From: JAFGTE01 sp043800105
GTDB lineage: Bacteria; Patescibacteriota; Gracilibacteria; UM-FILTER-43-11
DNA: 16,803 nucleotides
NCBI GenBank assembly: GCA_043800105.1
Contig: JAZDNJ010000085.1
Coordinates: 1 to 16,803 of the forward strand
Direction: 5' to 3'
Shown here piece by piece: positions 1 through 7,461 of the stretch. A program made the translations under genes and the position numbers. Within the stretch, counting starts at the first letter, position 1. The number at the start of each line of letters is the position of its first letter. Below the pieces are notes generated by a model. It searched no databases. It worked only from the letters and a program-made list of their open reading frames with translations, and was not told the origin of the DNA.

Positions 1-1137
1 GGGAATATACCGCATAACGGCGTCCACCAGATCCCCGTGAGGATCAAGTACCGCCACGCCCTGCCCTGTTTCAAAATCTGATTTAATGAGCAGTTCCAGG
101 AACTTGGATTTTCCGGAGCCGGACTTTCCGACCGTATACAAATGCCGACGCCTGTCCTCACGCTTGATGCCGAATGGTACGAAATTGTTGTGATAATTGG
201 TGACGCCGAACAGCGAAACTTTGTCGCCGACCGCCTTAGGCAAATCCTGCGGCGGCTCGGATTTTTTGGCCAACACGTGCACAATATGAGGCGTGTGATC
301 GGAATTCGGAAAGTGATAAAGTGTGGCCACTTCGTGCGCGCCCATTTTATGGGAACCTTCTAAACTTCGCTCACGGAATAATTTCACAAAATGTTCCGAA
401 GTGGTAACCCTGTCAGCGGAAAACACCTGAATATCGGTTTTATTGAATTGATAAAAGCTGTTGATCACGGCTTCCAGTTTTCGCGTTGCGGTCGCCCGGT
501 CCTGAGCAACGTAAGCGCACCTTACAACAGCGTCAAAAGGTTTGTCGCTGAACTTTTCGGCCGCCAGCTTGGCTCTTCTGGCACGAATCGAATCTTCTTC
601 TTTCCCCTTGCTCCTGAACCAGTCCTTGACATGGAAAACTGAACGCCACCTCGCAAAACGCATAGCCCAGTTCCTCTTAAAATGATAACCCGCCGTTTCG
701 GCAATCGGATTGATGACTATCTGCACCCAGACCTTTTCACCGGAAGCAATCTTGGAAATGACGGAAAAAAGGCCTGACTGGCTGTCTTCCTTAAAATTCT
801 CGTAACCTTTAAAAGGATAAATATCGAAGAATTTAAAATCCAGCGTTGTGCCGGCAACTGCCTCCTTGGCTTCCAGAAGTTTGGTATAATCCTCAACTTC
901 CTGAATCTCACAGTCGGGAAAAGTGGAGTAAATCATGCCTTCCATCGTTTCCAGCAAATCGTCGGGTATGACCAGATAGCAATAAGTGTACTGCTCATAG
1001 CCAAAGAACTCCAGAGAAACGGATTTATTCTTGACCGTGTTCTGGAAATTCACCAGAACCTCCTTAAAAAGTTCTTCTTTTTTGGGGTTGGCAGCCTCAC
1101 CCTGAGGAACGATGATGTGAAGGTAGTGCTGTTTCAA
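1..1137 (-). CDS. VirD4/TraG/HerA-like conjugative-transfer ATPase, N-terminal part (cut by window edge)
   Basis: An uninterrupted minus-strand frame of 379 codons runs from a TTG at 1137 to the window edge, so the C-terminal part is missing. A Walker A motif, GKSGSGKS, lies at about residues 337-344, followed by a strand reading VLDPHGDLVD. This pairing is typical of the VirD4/TraG and HerA/FtsK ATPase superfamily that couples or pumps DNA in conjugation and type IV secretion. The roughly 330 residues before it form a cytoplasmic-looking N-terminal region with no obvious membrane segment (it begins KQHYLHIIVPQGEA). The start is uncertain. An in-frame TGA lies two codons upstream of the TTG, no ATG or GTG lies closer, and no Shine-Dalgarno sequence is visible; a later GTG is possible. 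The superfamily call is solid; the partner system lies outside the window. Confidence 0.8.
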   Translation of the reverse strand, partial: MKQHYLHIIVPQGEAANPKKEELFKEVLVNFQNTVKNKSVSLEFFGYEQYTYCYLVIPDDLLETMEGMIYSTFPDCEIQEVEDYTKLLEAKEAVAGTTLDFKFFDIYPFKGYENFKEDSQSGLFSVISKIASGEKVWVQIVINPIAETAGYHFKRNWAMRFARWRSVFHVKDWFRSKGKEEDSIRARRAKLAAEKFSDKPFDAVVRCAYVAQDRATATRKLEAVINSFYQFNKTDIQVFSADRVTTSEHFVKLFRERSLEGSHKMGAHEVATLYHFPNSDHTPHIVHVLAKKSEPPQDLPKAVGDKVSLFGVTNYHNNFVPFGIKREDRRRHLYTVGKSGSGKSKFLELLIKSDFETGQGVAVLDPHGDLVDAVMRYIP

Positions 1138-1160
1138 TTTATGTCAAAAAACTGGTCATC

Positions 1161-1166
1161 ATTATA
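1161..1166 (-). promoter_or_regulatory. Extended -10 promoter for the conjugation ATPase gene
   Basis: On the minus strand the short gap after ZnR-1 contains TGGTATAAT, a perfect -10 box with an upstream TG. It lies 23 bases before the proposed TTG start. No good -35 hexamer is visible. The ATPase could instead be transcribed by read-through from ZnR-1, since no terminator separates them. Confidence 0.4.
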
Positions 1167-1183
1167 CCATAAATTTAGCCTGT

Positions 1184-2830
1184 CTAGCTCAAACTCTCCT
1201 GATAGCAGGGTTCGCAATAAACTTTCTCGGGCCGGTCCGTAAAATAGGTAGTTTTGATGAGGGCGCCGCACTTATTACATTTGCGGTCAATGAGTACCCG
1301 CGGATTCCTCAAACCGAATCGATGCTTGTGACGGCAGTAAAAGCATTTTTTTGGAATCGTAAGCCCCTGAGTTTTGTAAAAATTCAATTCCTGTTCAACA
1401 ATTTTATAATTGCGCCCGCAATCCGCGCAGGCCAATAGCTCCTTACAAATAGATATATCCGCACTGGCGCTGTCGTCCGGAACCTGAGCCGTGGCAGGCT
1501 GGTGCTCTTTCTTGTCCTCATCACGCCACTTCCAGCCACTTTTGAGAACTGCTTCCTTGCTGAGCGGATGATATTCCTGGGCCACGGTTTCGTTATAGGC
1601 GAAAGTTGAATATTTTACAGGTGGAAACCCCCCCCATTCGCCGCCATTTTTCATGTGCCCGATAATTTTGGGGACAAACTTTTCGTATTCTTCCTTGGAA
1701 TACTGTTTATTTAGTACGCAGTATTTTTTTCGCTGAAGACCCACGCACCCAAAACAATCCTGACAGAAATGAGTCTCCAGACAATACGTAAGATCCCGCG
1801 ACTGCTGAAAACACTGGAAACTGAAGCGTACACCCGTCTGATTATAACCACACAATATAGTGTCATAAAACAGCTGTATCTTCTCGCCGCATTCATCACA
1901 ATCCATACAATCATGCGCCTCTCCAAAACACCTTGTAAAATACTTACAATCCCGCATTTCCATGGAATCAAAGCAGTAGTCCGAGTCCTTTGAATAAACA
2001 ATGTAATCCCCAAGCACATTTTCATTCTGTACTCCGTGCATGTACTTTTGCGGAAACTGGACTTTAAAATTATCCCAATCGGCAAAATACTTCACGAGCT
2101 CGGAATGTTTTGAAAGGGATTTTACCAATTTTTCATAAGTATTCTTGTCATAAGGCTTGTTGAAGATGTGGTATTCCTTATTCTTCAGATTACTGCACAT
2201 AAAAGAATTACGAACACCAATGCAATTTTTCAAAAAAGCGCTGTCACTGCAATTCTCACAGTCCTGCGAGTAAAAAAGACGATAGCATTTAACACAGTCA
2301 ACGCACTCGTAACAGAGTTCACATTCTTTGATGCGGTAATTGTCCATACAATTTTTGCTTTTGTTTACACCCAAACCGTACATGCAGTCCCAGTCAAAAT
2401 CAGAATCAAAAAGCATATAACAATTCTTGTTATAGCCAGCGTGATTCGTGTATTCGGAATTCTCGCAAAAGGCATAGGCAGTCTGGAGCGCCGCCCTGGG
2501 GACCGCCAGGCTCAGCTCATGAAGCTGTTCAAAAAAAGGTCTGGAAAAATCAAATTCCATTCCATACTCAGTCGCGTCCCATTTATCGCCAAACCAATAC
2601 GCCTGATCATAAGCTTTATACGGGCTGTCAGGCGCGTAGATGGAAATAATATCCTTACCGGTCGCGTCGCACTTTCGTTTATAAAGATTAATCTGGTTAG
2701 CCCAGGCCATCCGTCGCTGTTGCCGGCACACGGGACAAAACGTTGGCTCGGGAACGTCCATTTTCTTATAAAAATCCCGATCCTCATCGGTGACTTCAAA
2801 CTGAACCTGACATTGCGCACACGTATTCAT
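1184..2830 (-). CDS. Cysteine-rich multi-zinc-ribbon protein ZnR-1
   Basis: A 548-residue protein with about 40 cysteines and no signal peptide or membrane segment. The order is: an N-terminal zinc ribbon (CAQC at residues 4-7, CPVC near 32); a conserved aromatic block ending DFSRPFFEQ; a first cysteine-repeat block (KECELCYECVDCVKC) closing with NLKNKEYHIFNK; a charged linker; a second cysteine block closing with FGCVGLQRKKYCVLNKQYSKEEYE; and two C-terminal zinc ribbons (CADC...CFYC and CNKC...CEPC). The two middle blocks end alike, so they look like an internal duplication, perhaps a Cys-lined solenoid. I chose the ATG at 2830 because the paralogs all begin there and a longer frame would cross the promoter. 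It ends ESLS, not the KEVY of its paralogs. It is the only copy with both C-terminal ribbons intact and uninterrupted. Function unknown; zinc or other metal binding is inferred. Confidence 0.85.
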   Translation of the reverse strand: MNTCAQCQVQFEVTDEDRDFYKKMDVPEPTFCPVCRQQRRMAWANQINLYKRKCDATGKDIISIYAPDSPYKAYDQAYWFGDKWDATEYGMEFDFSRPFFEQLHELSLAVPRAALQTAYAFCENSEYTNHAGYNKNCYMLFDSDFDWDCMYGLGVNKSKNCMDNYRIKECELCYECVDCVKCYRLFYSQDCENCSDSAFLKNCIGVRNSFMCSNLKNKEYHIFNKPYDKNTYEKLVKSLSKHSELVKYFADWDNFKVQFPQKYMHGVQNENVLGDYIVYSKDSDYCFDSMEMRDCKYFTRCFGEAHDCMDCDECGEKIQLFYDTILCGYNQTGVRFSFQCFQQSRDLTYCLETHFCQDCFGCVGLQRKKYCVLNKQYSKEEYEKFVPKIIGHMKNGGEWGGFPPVKYSTFAYNETVAQEYHPLSKEAVLKSGWKWRDEDKKEHQPATAQVPDDSASADISICKELLACADCGRNYKIVEQELNFYKTQGLTIPKKCFYCRHKHRFGLRNPRVLIDRKCNKCGALIKTTYFTDRPEKVYCEPCYQESLS

Positions 2831-2836
2831 AAGTGA

Positions 2837-2842
2837 ATTATA
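2837..2842 (-). promoter_or_regulatory. Leaderless -10 promoter of ZnR-1
   Basis: TATAAT on the minus strand, preceded by TG, sits exactly six bases before the ATG. Transcription from the usual distance would start at or within a base of the ATG, giving a leaderless mRNA. No -35 hexamer matches consensus at 16-18 bp. Confidence 0.65.
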
Positions 2843-2857
2843 CAGAGAAAAGGTAGC

Positions 2858-2886
2858 TTGATAAGTGAACAAAAGTTCACTAAAAT
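2858..2886 (+). promoter_or_regulatory. Sigma70-type promoter of ORF6N-1
   Basis: TTGATA (2858-2863) and TAAAAT (2881-2886) are separated by exactly 17 bp, and a palindrome fills the spacer. The same arrangement recurs before ORF6N-2 and ORF6N-3. Confidence 0.7.
2865..2880. promoter_or_regulatory. Palindromic operator between ZnR-1 and ORF6N-1
   Basis: GTGAAC-AAAA-GTTCAC, perfect 6-bp arms. It lies inside the ORF6N-1 promoter spacer, a repressing position. Its centre is 42.5 bp upstream of the ZnR-1 ATG, which is also the predicted transcription start, an activating position. Confidence 0.65.
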
Positions 2887-2900
2887 AAAGTCTTATCAAA

Positions 2901-2927
2901 TTGGAGGTCACAATTTGTGACTTCCAA
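2901..2927. repeat. Leader palindrome of ORF6N-1 (core GTCACAATTTGTGAC)
   Basis: A 27-bp palindrome with 13-bp arms around a central T and one G.T pair. It starts 14 bp after the -10 box and ends 14 bp before the ATG. In RNA it would form a 5' UTR hairpin. The ORF6N-2 leader lacks it and is about 29 bp shorter, so it behaves like an inserted unit. Confidence 0.8.
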
Positions 2928-2941
2928 AATAAATACCTAGT

Positions 2942-3490
2942 ATGAGTAAACAACAATCATTACCAATCGCTCCAATAGAGCAGATCGAACAATTTATCTA
3001 TATAATTCGGGAACATAGAGTTATGCTTGATCAAGATCTGGCAATACTCTACCAAGTTCCCAACAAAAGACTAAATGAACAAGTACGTAGAAATATTAAC
3101 CGCTTTCCAAAAGATTTCGCTTTTCAATTGACATTAAAAGAATGGTACAACTTGAAGTCGCAATTTGCGACTTCAAGATCATGGGGCGGCAAGAGAAAGC
3201 CACCCAGAGCTTTTACCGAACAAGGTGTTGCTATGCTTTCAAGCGTTTTAAAAAGCTCACAGGCAATTACTGTGAACATTGAAATCATGCGGGCTTTTGT
3301 AAGGATGCGTCATGTCATGGCTTCGCAACAAGCTATAACAAAAGAACTGGCTGAACTCAAATCATTCCTGCTTAAACACTCCAACTCCTCAGACCGGGAA
3401 TTTAGAAAGGTATGGCAGGCCATCGAAAAACTGAGTACCCCGCCAACTAAGGAAGAACGTCGGATTGGCTTTGACACAGGATTAAACTAA
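2942..3490 (+). CDS. ORF6N-domain DNA-binding protein (ORF6N-1)
   Basis: A 182-residue protein with the ORF6N domain, a family found in phage antirepressor-like and bacterial DNA-binding proteins. Recognisable parts are REHRVMLDQDLAILYQV (about residues 23-39), RFPKDFAFQLTLKEW, the LKSQFATS segment, AFTEQGVAMLSSVLKS and IMRAFVRMR. A C-terminal helical tail (LLKHSNSSDREFRKVWQAIEKLS, then RIGFD) could mediate oligomerisation. The ATG at 2942 lies 14 bp after the leader palindrome; no Shine-Dalgarno sequence is visible. It diverges from ZnR-1 and converges on ZnR-2, with the two stop codons overlapping. The LKSQFATS codons form a perfect 27-bp palindrome. DNA binding is known of the family; regulation of the neighbouring ZnR genes is inferred from position. 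Confidence 0.87.
   Translation: MSKQQSLPIAPIEQIEQFIYIIREHRVMLDQDLAILYQVPNKRLNEQVRRNINRFPKDFAFQLTLKEWYNLKSQFATSRSWGGKRKPPRAFTEQGVAMLSSVLKSSQAITVNIEIMRAFVRMRHVMASQQAITKELAELKSFLLKHSNSSDREFRKVWQAIEKLSTPPTKEERRIGFDTGLN
3151..3177. repeat. Perfect palindrome inside the ORF6N-1 reading frame
   Basis: Thirteen-base arms around a central T, no mismatch, core GTCGCAATTTGCGAC. It encodes the LKSQFATS stretch of the ORF6N domain and has the same core as the gene's own leader palindrome, except that an A-T pair has become G-C. Confidence 0.9.
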
Positions 3491-5151
3491 TAAACTTCCT
3501 TTAAATAGCACTGCTCACAGTATACAATTTCAGGTCTATCAGGAGCATAGGTTGTACGAATCTCCTTTTTGCAGGAATCACAGATCCTTTCCCAAAGGCG
3601 ATAAGGTGGCCTCAAGCTCATACGATCACGATGCCTCTGATCGGGACGTCTGTGTGGCACTGGAAAATCCATCCGGCGATAAAATCCCAGTTCTGCCGCC
3701 GTCAGACGGAAAGGTTTACCGGCAACCTCGCAGGTTATGGCCCAGTTCAGTACATCATCCGGTATTTCGCCGATTGTATCAGGAAGCCGGTTGGCCGCTA
3801 TAGTCTTTTTGACCTCGGTTGGCGGCATCTCATAATCAGACCAATTATACCCTTTACCCAGCGCCTCGGATTTTGTAAGCGGAAAGTGGTCCATCGCTAT
3901 GGTTTCGTTATAGCCAAAGGGGCAAAGACCAATGGGGAAAAACTCGCCCCACTCACCCGTCTCGCGCATGTGAGCAATGATTTTCGGGACCAGTTCTTCG
4001 TACTCACTTTTAGAATACTGTTTATTCAAAATACAGTATTTTTTGCGCTTTAACCCGACACAACCAAAAAGATTGCCGGAACCGGTACACTGAAAACAGT
4101 AAGTAAGGTCGGAATTATTGGTAGTGCAAGTCGAACAGAACCTTAGATTATAGGCATTATCCCCGCAGGCGGCCGACTCGTAAACCCGCTCCGCCTTAAA
4201 TCCCCAGGAGGTGTAATCCATGCAGCTTTTCACACCGCCCGCCACCTTCACGCAATATTTGCAGTCCTCCAGATCACGGCAGTCAAAACAGAGTTCGGCA
4301 TTTTTTGAATTATATACGTGATCCCCTACCACATTCTGATTATTCTCACTCTGTAAAGCTTTATGCGGCTGAGTCTGAAAAAACTGATAAGCCTTTTTCT
4401 TCAATTCCATAATTTTCTCAAAATGATTCAATCCGAATCCGGCTTTCATTTTTTCATATTCTTCTTTTGTATACTGCTTGTTGAATATCATGTATTCCTT
4501 ATGCCTTAAGTTGATGCAACCCAGGCAATTTTTGCAACCCAGACAGTTCTGCAAAAACCAGGAATCTGAACAATTCTGACATTCCTGGCTAAAAAACAGA
4601 TTATTGGGTTTGATGCAGTCAATACATTCATAAGAATACTCGCCTTCATAACAATTGGAGCAGTCAACAAGGTTTTTTGAATGATAGATGCGGTTTGAAT
4701 AGTAAGAATCTTCGTTGTAGTCAGATTCCGAGATCAGATAACAGTTTTTAATGTAACCGGTGCAATTCGTATAATCACTATTCTCAAGCGTTCCACCCAC
4801 GATAAAAACAGAAAAATGCGGTATGCTGTTTTTTAAATCCGCGAATTGTTCAAAAAAAGGCCTGTCAAAATCAAAATCCCTGCCGTATTCCATAGCATCC
4901 CAGTCATCACCCCACCAGATCGCCTGATCGTAAACGGGAAAAGGCACGTCTTCATGATACTGGGAAATTATTTTTTTGCCGGAAAAATCACATTTCCGCC
5001 AGTAAAGCTGTCTTGCGTTCCTTTCCATCAATCGCCGGACCAGCCTGCATTGCGGGCAATAAAGAGGTTCAGTAACGCCCATTTCATCGTAAAATTGCCT
5101 ATCTTTGTCAGTCACTTCAAACTGAGTCTGACACTGTTTGCATGTATTCAT
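3487..5151 (-). CDS. Cysteine-rich multi-zinc-ribbon protein ZnR-2
   Basis: A 554-residue paralog of ZnR-1 with the same order: N-terminal ribbon (CKQC, CPQC), DFDRPFFEQ block, two cysteine-repeat blocks (the first containing CQNC, LGCKNCLGC; the second closing FGCVGLKRKKYCILNKQYSKSEYE), the GEWGEFF...YNETIA segment, and the last ribbon (CDSC...CEQC). The first C-terminal ribbon is degenerate: one early Cys remains and the CPxC half has become HRRPDQR. The start is the ATG at 5151, which overlaps the stop of ZnR-3 as TAATG; a longer frame would run into ZnR-3. It is the only ZnR gene without its own TATAAT box and the only one with a clear Shine-Dalgarno, so it is the second gene of a ZnR-3/ZnR-2 operon. 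It ends LKEVY and its stop overlaps that of ORF6N-1. Confidence 0.85.
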   Translation of the reverse strand: MNTCKQCQTQFEVTDKDRQFYDEMGVTEPLYCPQCRLVRRLMERNARQLYWRKCDFSGKKIISQYHEDVPFPVYDQAIWWGDDWDAMEYGRDFDFDRPFFEQFADLKNSIPHFSVFIVGGTLENSDYTNCTGYIKNCYLISESDYNEDSYYSNRIYHSKNLVDCSNCYEGEYSYECIDCIKPNNLFFSQECQNCSDSWFLQNCLGCKNCLGCINLRHKEYMIFNKQYTKEEYEKMKAGFGLNHFEKIMELKKKAYQFFQTQPHKALQSENNQNVVGDHVYNSKNAELCFDCRDLEDCKYCVKVAGGVKSCMDYTSWGFKAERVYESAACGDNAYNLRFCSTCTTNNSDLTYCFQCTGSGNLFGCVGLKRKKYCILNKQYSKSEYEELVPKIIAHMRETGEWGEFFPIGLCPFGYNETIAMDHFPLTKSEALGKGYNWSDYEMPPTEVKKTIAANRLPDTIGEIPDDVLNWAITCEVAGKPFRLTAAELGFYRRMDFPVPHRRPDQRHRDRMSLRPPYRLWERICDSCKKEIRTTYAPDRPEIVYCEQCYLKEVY

Positions 5152-6806
5152 TAGTAAACCTCCTTTAAATAACACTGCTCGCAGTATACTATTTCGGGCC
5201 TGTCGGGAGAATAGCTGGTTTTGATGACCGTTTGGCATTTGGCACATGTCCGGTCCCAGAGTTTTCGTGGATTTTTAAGCGCCAGTCTCTGAAAATAACG
5301 CTGATCGGGGCAAAGTTCGGGAATGGGAAGCTGCTGCTTTTTATAGAAATTGAGTTCCTGAGACGTGATTTTGAAGTTTTTGCTTGTCTTTTTACAGGCC
5401 AGCACTTCGTTCACAAGGGTGTCGGGGACCTCCTGAATATTTTCAGGCACCTGTACCGTCTGGGGGCGATAATCGCGCTTATCAGCATCGCGCCAGCGGT
5501 AGCCGGCTGATTCGCAAGCCGCTTTCGTGGATGGGAAAAATTCCTGTGCCAAAGTTTCATTGTAGGCAAACGGCGAAATGAACGGAGGAAAAAAGCGTCC
5601 CCATTCCCCCGTTTCTTTCACATGCCTGATGATCTTAGGCATCAACTCATTGTACTCATCAACAGAATACTGCTTATTCAGAACAACGTATTCATTATGA
5701 TTCAGACCAACTGAACCAAACACGTTCTTGCTGTACATGCATTCAAAAGAATAAAGTCCCCACTTAAAATCACAGCAAATGGCCGAAAACAAAGTGTTCC
5801 TGTAGTAACCCCCGCCACCGTTAAAATAACTGAGTTCCGTTTCGCCGGTACGGTTGTGGTCCATACAGTCTTTAGCCACAAAAACGTCACACATATATTT
5901 GCAGTCCTCAAGCTTCACGCCCTCAAAACAATAATGTGAATTTTTTGAATTCTGAAGATAATCACCCGTACAGTTTTCGCTGTTTATAAGCCTGCTTGCC
6001 TGATGAGGATGCTTAGCTTTCAGCTTTTTGACTTCTGTCCGGATATTTTCAGCATGCTTTGGATCATTGAGCTTCTCAATCATCTCGAAGTACTGCTCTT
6101 TAGTATACGGCTTATTAAAAATATGATATTCCTTGCTCCGAAGGCCGACACAGCCAAGGCAGTTTTTGCAGTTACGCAGATCAAACGAATACGCACAGTC
6201 ACTGACATTGTGACAGTCCTGACAAAATTTCGAGCTATAAGTGTCAGAGCAATCGACGTTCATATAACCAAGCTCAAAATTCGTATTGAAAGAACAGTCG
6301 AGCGTGTCTTTTCCGTGATAAGACCAGTCCATATACATGCAGTCTTCCATATAGCCGGAACCGAAACACAGGTGACAGCTTTTGGATTCGTTGACGTAAT
6401 TGTCGTAATCGCAGTTCTCTACGGCGTAATTCACCAGAGCCGCTTTTGGCACCGCCTTTAAAAGCTCAGCGAACTGCTCAAAAAACGGACGGTTAAAATC
6501 GAAATCACGACCGAAATCCAACGCATTCCAGGCGTCACCCCACCAGCAGTTATAACAGTAAACAATGAACGGCCCGTCCGGCGCGTAAATGGAGATAACC
6601 GATTTACCGCAAAGGGCGCACTTTCGCTGATAAAGCGTCCTCTCATTCCTCCACTGAAGCCGCAAAATCTGACGGCAGTCCGGACAATGTTCCGGCTCGG
6701 GAATCAGAAACCTTTTACCGCCAAAGACCGGACTTACCTTTTGATAAAACGCCCGATCGGAATCGGTGATCTGAAAACCAGTATTGCATTGTTTACATGT
6801 GCTCAT
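5151..6806 (-). CDS. Cysteine-rich multi-zinc-ribbon protein ZnR-3
   Basis: A 551-residue paralog. The N-terminal ribbon has CKQC and CPDC but with a longer spacer (VSPVFGGKRFLIPEPEHCPDC), unlike the other copies. The aromatic block, two cysteine-repeat blocks, KEYHIFNKPYTKEQY and NEYVVLNKQYSVDEY closures and final ribbon (CAKC...CEQC) follow the family order. The second block closes FGSVGLNHNEY, where the usual FGC has lost its Cys, and the first C-terminal ribbon keeps only two of four Cys. The ATG at 6806 is six bases after a TATAAT box, so the mRNA is probably leaderless. It diverges from ORF6N-2 and is translationally coupled to ZnR-2. Function unknown. Confidence 0.85.
   Translation of the reverse strand: MSTCKQCNTGFQITDSDRAFYQKVSPVFGGKRFLIPEPEHCPDCRQILRLQWRNERTLYQRKCALCGKSVISIYAPDGPFIVYCYNCWWGDAWNALDFGRDFDFNRPFFEQFAELLKAVPKAALVNYAVENCDYDNYVNESKSCHLCFGSGYMEDCMYMDWSYHGKDTLDCSFNTNFELGYMNVDCSDTYSSKFCQDCHNVSDCAYSFDLRNCKNCLGCVGLRSKEYHIFNKPYTKEQYFEMIEKLNDPKHAENIRTEVKKLKAKHPHQASRLINSENCTGDYLQNSKNSHYCFEGVKLEDCKYMCDVFVAKDCMDHNRTGETELSYFNGGGGYYRNTLFSAICCDFKWGLYSFECMYSKNVFGSVGLNHNEYVVLNKQYSVDEYNELMPKIIRHVKETGEWGRFFPPFISPFAYNETLAQEFFPSTKAACESAGYRWRDADKRDYRPQTVQVPENIQEVPDTLVNEVLACKKTSKNFKITSQELNFYKKQQLPIPELCPDQRYFQRLALKNPRKLWDRTCAKCQTVIKTSYSPDRPEIVYCEQCYLKEVY
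5159..5165 (-). promoter_or_regulatory. Shine-Dalgarno of ZnR-2 inside the ZnR-3 coding end
   Basis: AAGGAGG on the minus strand, seven bases before the ZnR-2 ATG, is formed by the Lys-Glu-Val codons of the conserved LKEVY terminus of ZnR-3. With the TAATG stop/start overlap it marks translational coupling. Confidence 0.75.
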
Positions 6807-6812
6807 AAGTGG

Positions 6813-6818
6813 ATTATA
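6813..6818 (-). promoter_or_regulatory. Leaderless -10 promoter of ZnR-3
   Basis: TATAAT on the minus strand, preceded by TG, exactly six bases before the ATG at 6806, as at ZnR-1, ZnR-4 and ZnR-5. No -35 match is seen. Confidence 0.65.
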
Positions 6819-6833
6819 CAGCCTAAATATCCC

Positions 6834-6862
6834 TTGATAAGTGAACATATGTTCACTATAAT
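6834..6862 (+). promoter_or_regulatory. Sigma70-type promoter of ORF6N-2
   Basis: TTGATA (6834-6839), 17-bp spacer, perfect TATAAT (6857-6862). The spacer is almost wholly the palindromic operator. Confidence 0.75.
6841..6856. promoter_or_regulatory. Palindromic operator between ZnR-3 and ORF6N-2
   Basis: GTGAACATATGTTCAC, a perfect 16-bp palindrome. It is centred 42.5 bp from the ZnR-3 ATG and lies between the -35 and -10 boxes of ORF6N-2. Confidence 0.7.
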
Positions 6863-6888
6863 AAAGTCTTACATAATGAATTAGCCTT

Positions 6889-7461
6889 ATGAACGAATCG
6901 ATTGAAAATATGATTCATAGTTTGCGAGGGCAACGAGTCATGCTTGATCGGGATCTGGCAATACTTTATGGGGTTACAACCAAACGACTAAACGAACAAT
7001 TCCAGCGTAATAGGGAGCGGTTCCCCGACGATTTTGCGTTCTGTCTGACAAATGAAGAATGGACAGCTTTAAGGTCGCAATTTGCGACCTTAGACAGCAC
7101 CGCAAATTCTCTAAGGTTCCAAATTGGCACCTTAGACAAGGAATCATCTAGTGGGCGGGGAAAGTATAGTAAGTATCTTCCCCATGTTTTTACGGAACAC
7201 GGTGTCGTTATGCTTGCCAATGTTTTACGCAGTCAGCACGCTGTTAAAATGAGTATTGAGGTCGTTCGTGCTTTTATTCAGATGCGCAAAATGCTGACAT
7301 CCAGCGACAAATTCAGCAAAGAATTGCATGAGCTGAAAAGTTTCGTTCTCAGACACGCCCAAAAATCGGATCAGGAATTCAGGAGAGTCTGGCAAGCCAT
7401 AGAAAAACTTAGCCAGCCGCCCAGTCAGAAAGAGCGTCAGATTGGCTTTGATCTTAGTTAG
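6889..7461 (+). CDS. ORF6N-domain DNA-binding protein (ORF6N-2)
   Basis: A 190-residue ORF6N protein: RGQRVMLDRDLAILYGV, RFPDDFAFCLTNEEW, VFTEHGVVMLANVLRS, VVRAFIQMR, then the tail SDQEFRRVWQAIEKLSQPP and IGFDLS. It differs from ORF6N-1 in carrying two successive copies of the palindrome-coding segment, LRSQFATL and LRFQIGTL, separated by DSTANS, so this loop is enlarged. The start is the ATG at 6889, 26 bp after the -10 box; the leader palindrome of ORF6N-1 and -3 is absent. No Shine-Dalgarno sequence is visible. It diverges from ZnR-3 and converges on ZnR-4 over a 27-bp gap holding a hairpin. The last part of the gene is part of a 109-bp perfect repeat shared with ORF6N-3. Likely a site-specific DNA-binding regulator; its target is unproven. 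Confidence 0.87.
   Translation: MNESIENMIHSLRGQRVMLDRDLAILYGVTTKRLNEQFQRNRERFPDDFAFCLTNEEWTALRSQFATLDSTANSLRFQIGTLDKESSSGRGKYSKYLPHVFTEHGVVMLANVLRSQHAVKMSIEVVRAFIQMRKMLTSSDKFSKELHELKSFVLRHAQKSDQEFRRVWQAIEKLSQPPSQKERQIGFDLS
7070..7092. repeat. First palindrome inside the ORF6N-2 reading frame
   Basis: Perfect 11-base arms around a central T, core GTCGCAATTTGCGAC, coding LRSQFATL. Confidence 0.88.
7111..7135. repeat. Second palindrome inside the ORF6N-2 reading frame
   Basis: Twelve-base arms around a central A with one mismatch, core GTTCCAAATTGGCAC, coding LRFQIGTL. The mismatch falls in the Phe codon. Relative to the first copy, the inner pair is switched from G-C to C-G. Confidence 0.83.

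Noticed and set aside
142..642. Short plus-strand frames at the left edge
   Set aside because: They are antisense to the continuous conjugation-ATPase frame that contains Walker A.
2168..2836. Long plus-strand open frame opposite ZnR-1
   Set aside because: It lies wholly antisense to a conserved gene, and has no recognisable domain or start signal. It is a by-product of codon bias, as are similar antisense frames opposite ZnR-3 and livF.
2831..2956. N-terminal extension of ZnR-1 (and similar extensions before ZnR-3, ZnR-4 and ZnR-5)
   Set aside because: The extensions translate the promoter and operator, are absent from ZnR-2 as an operon-internal gene, and do not match family starts.
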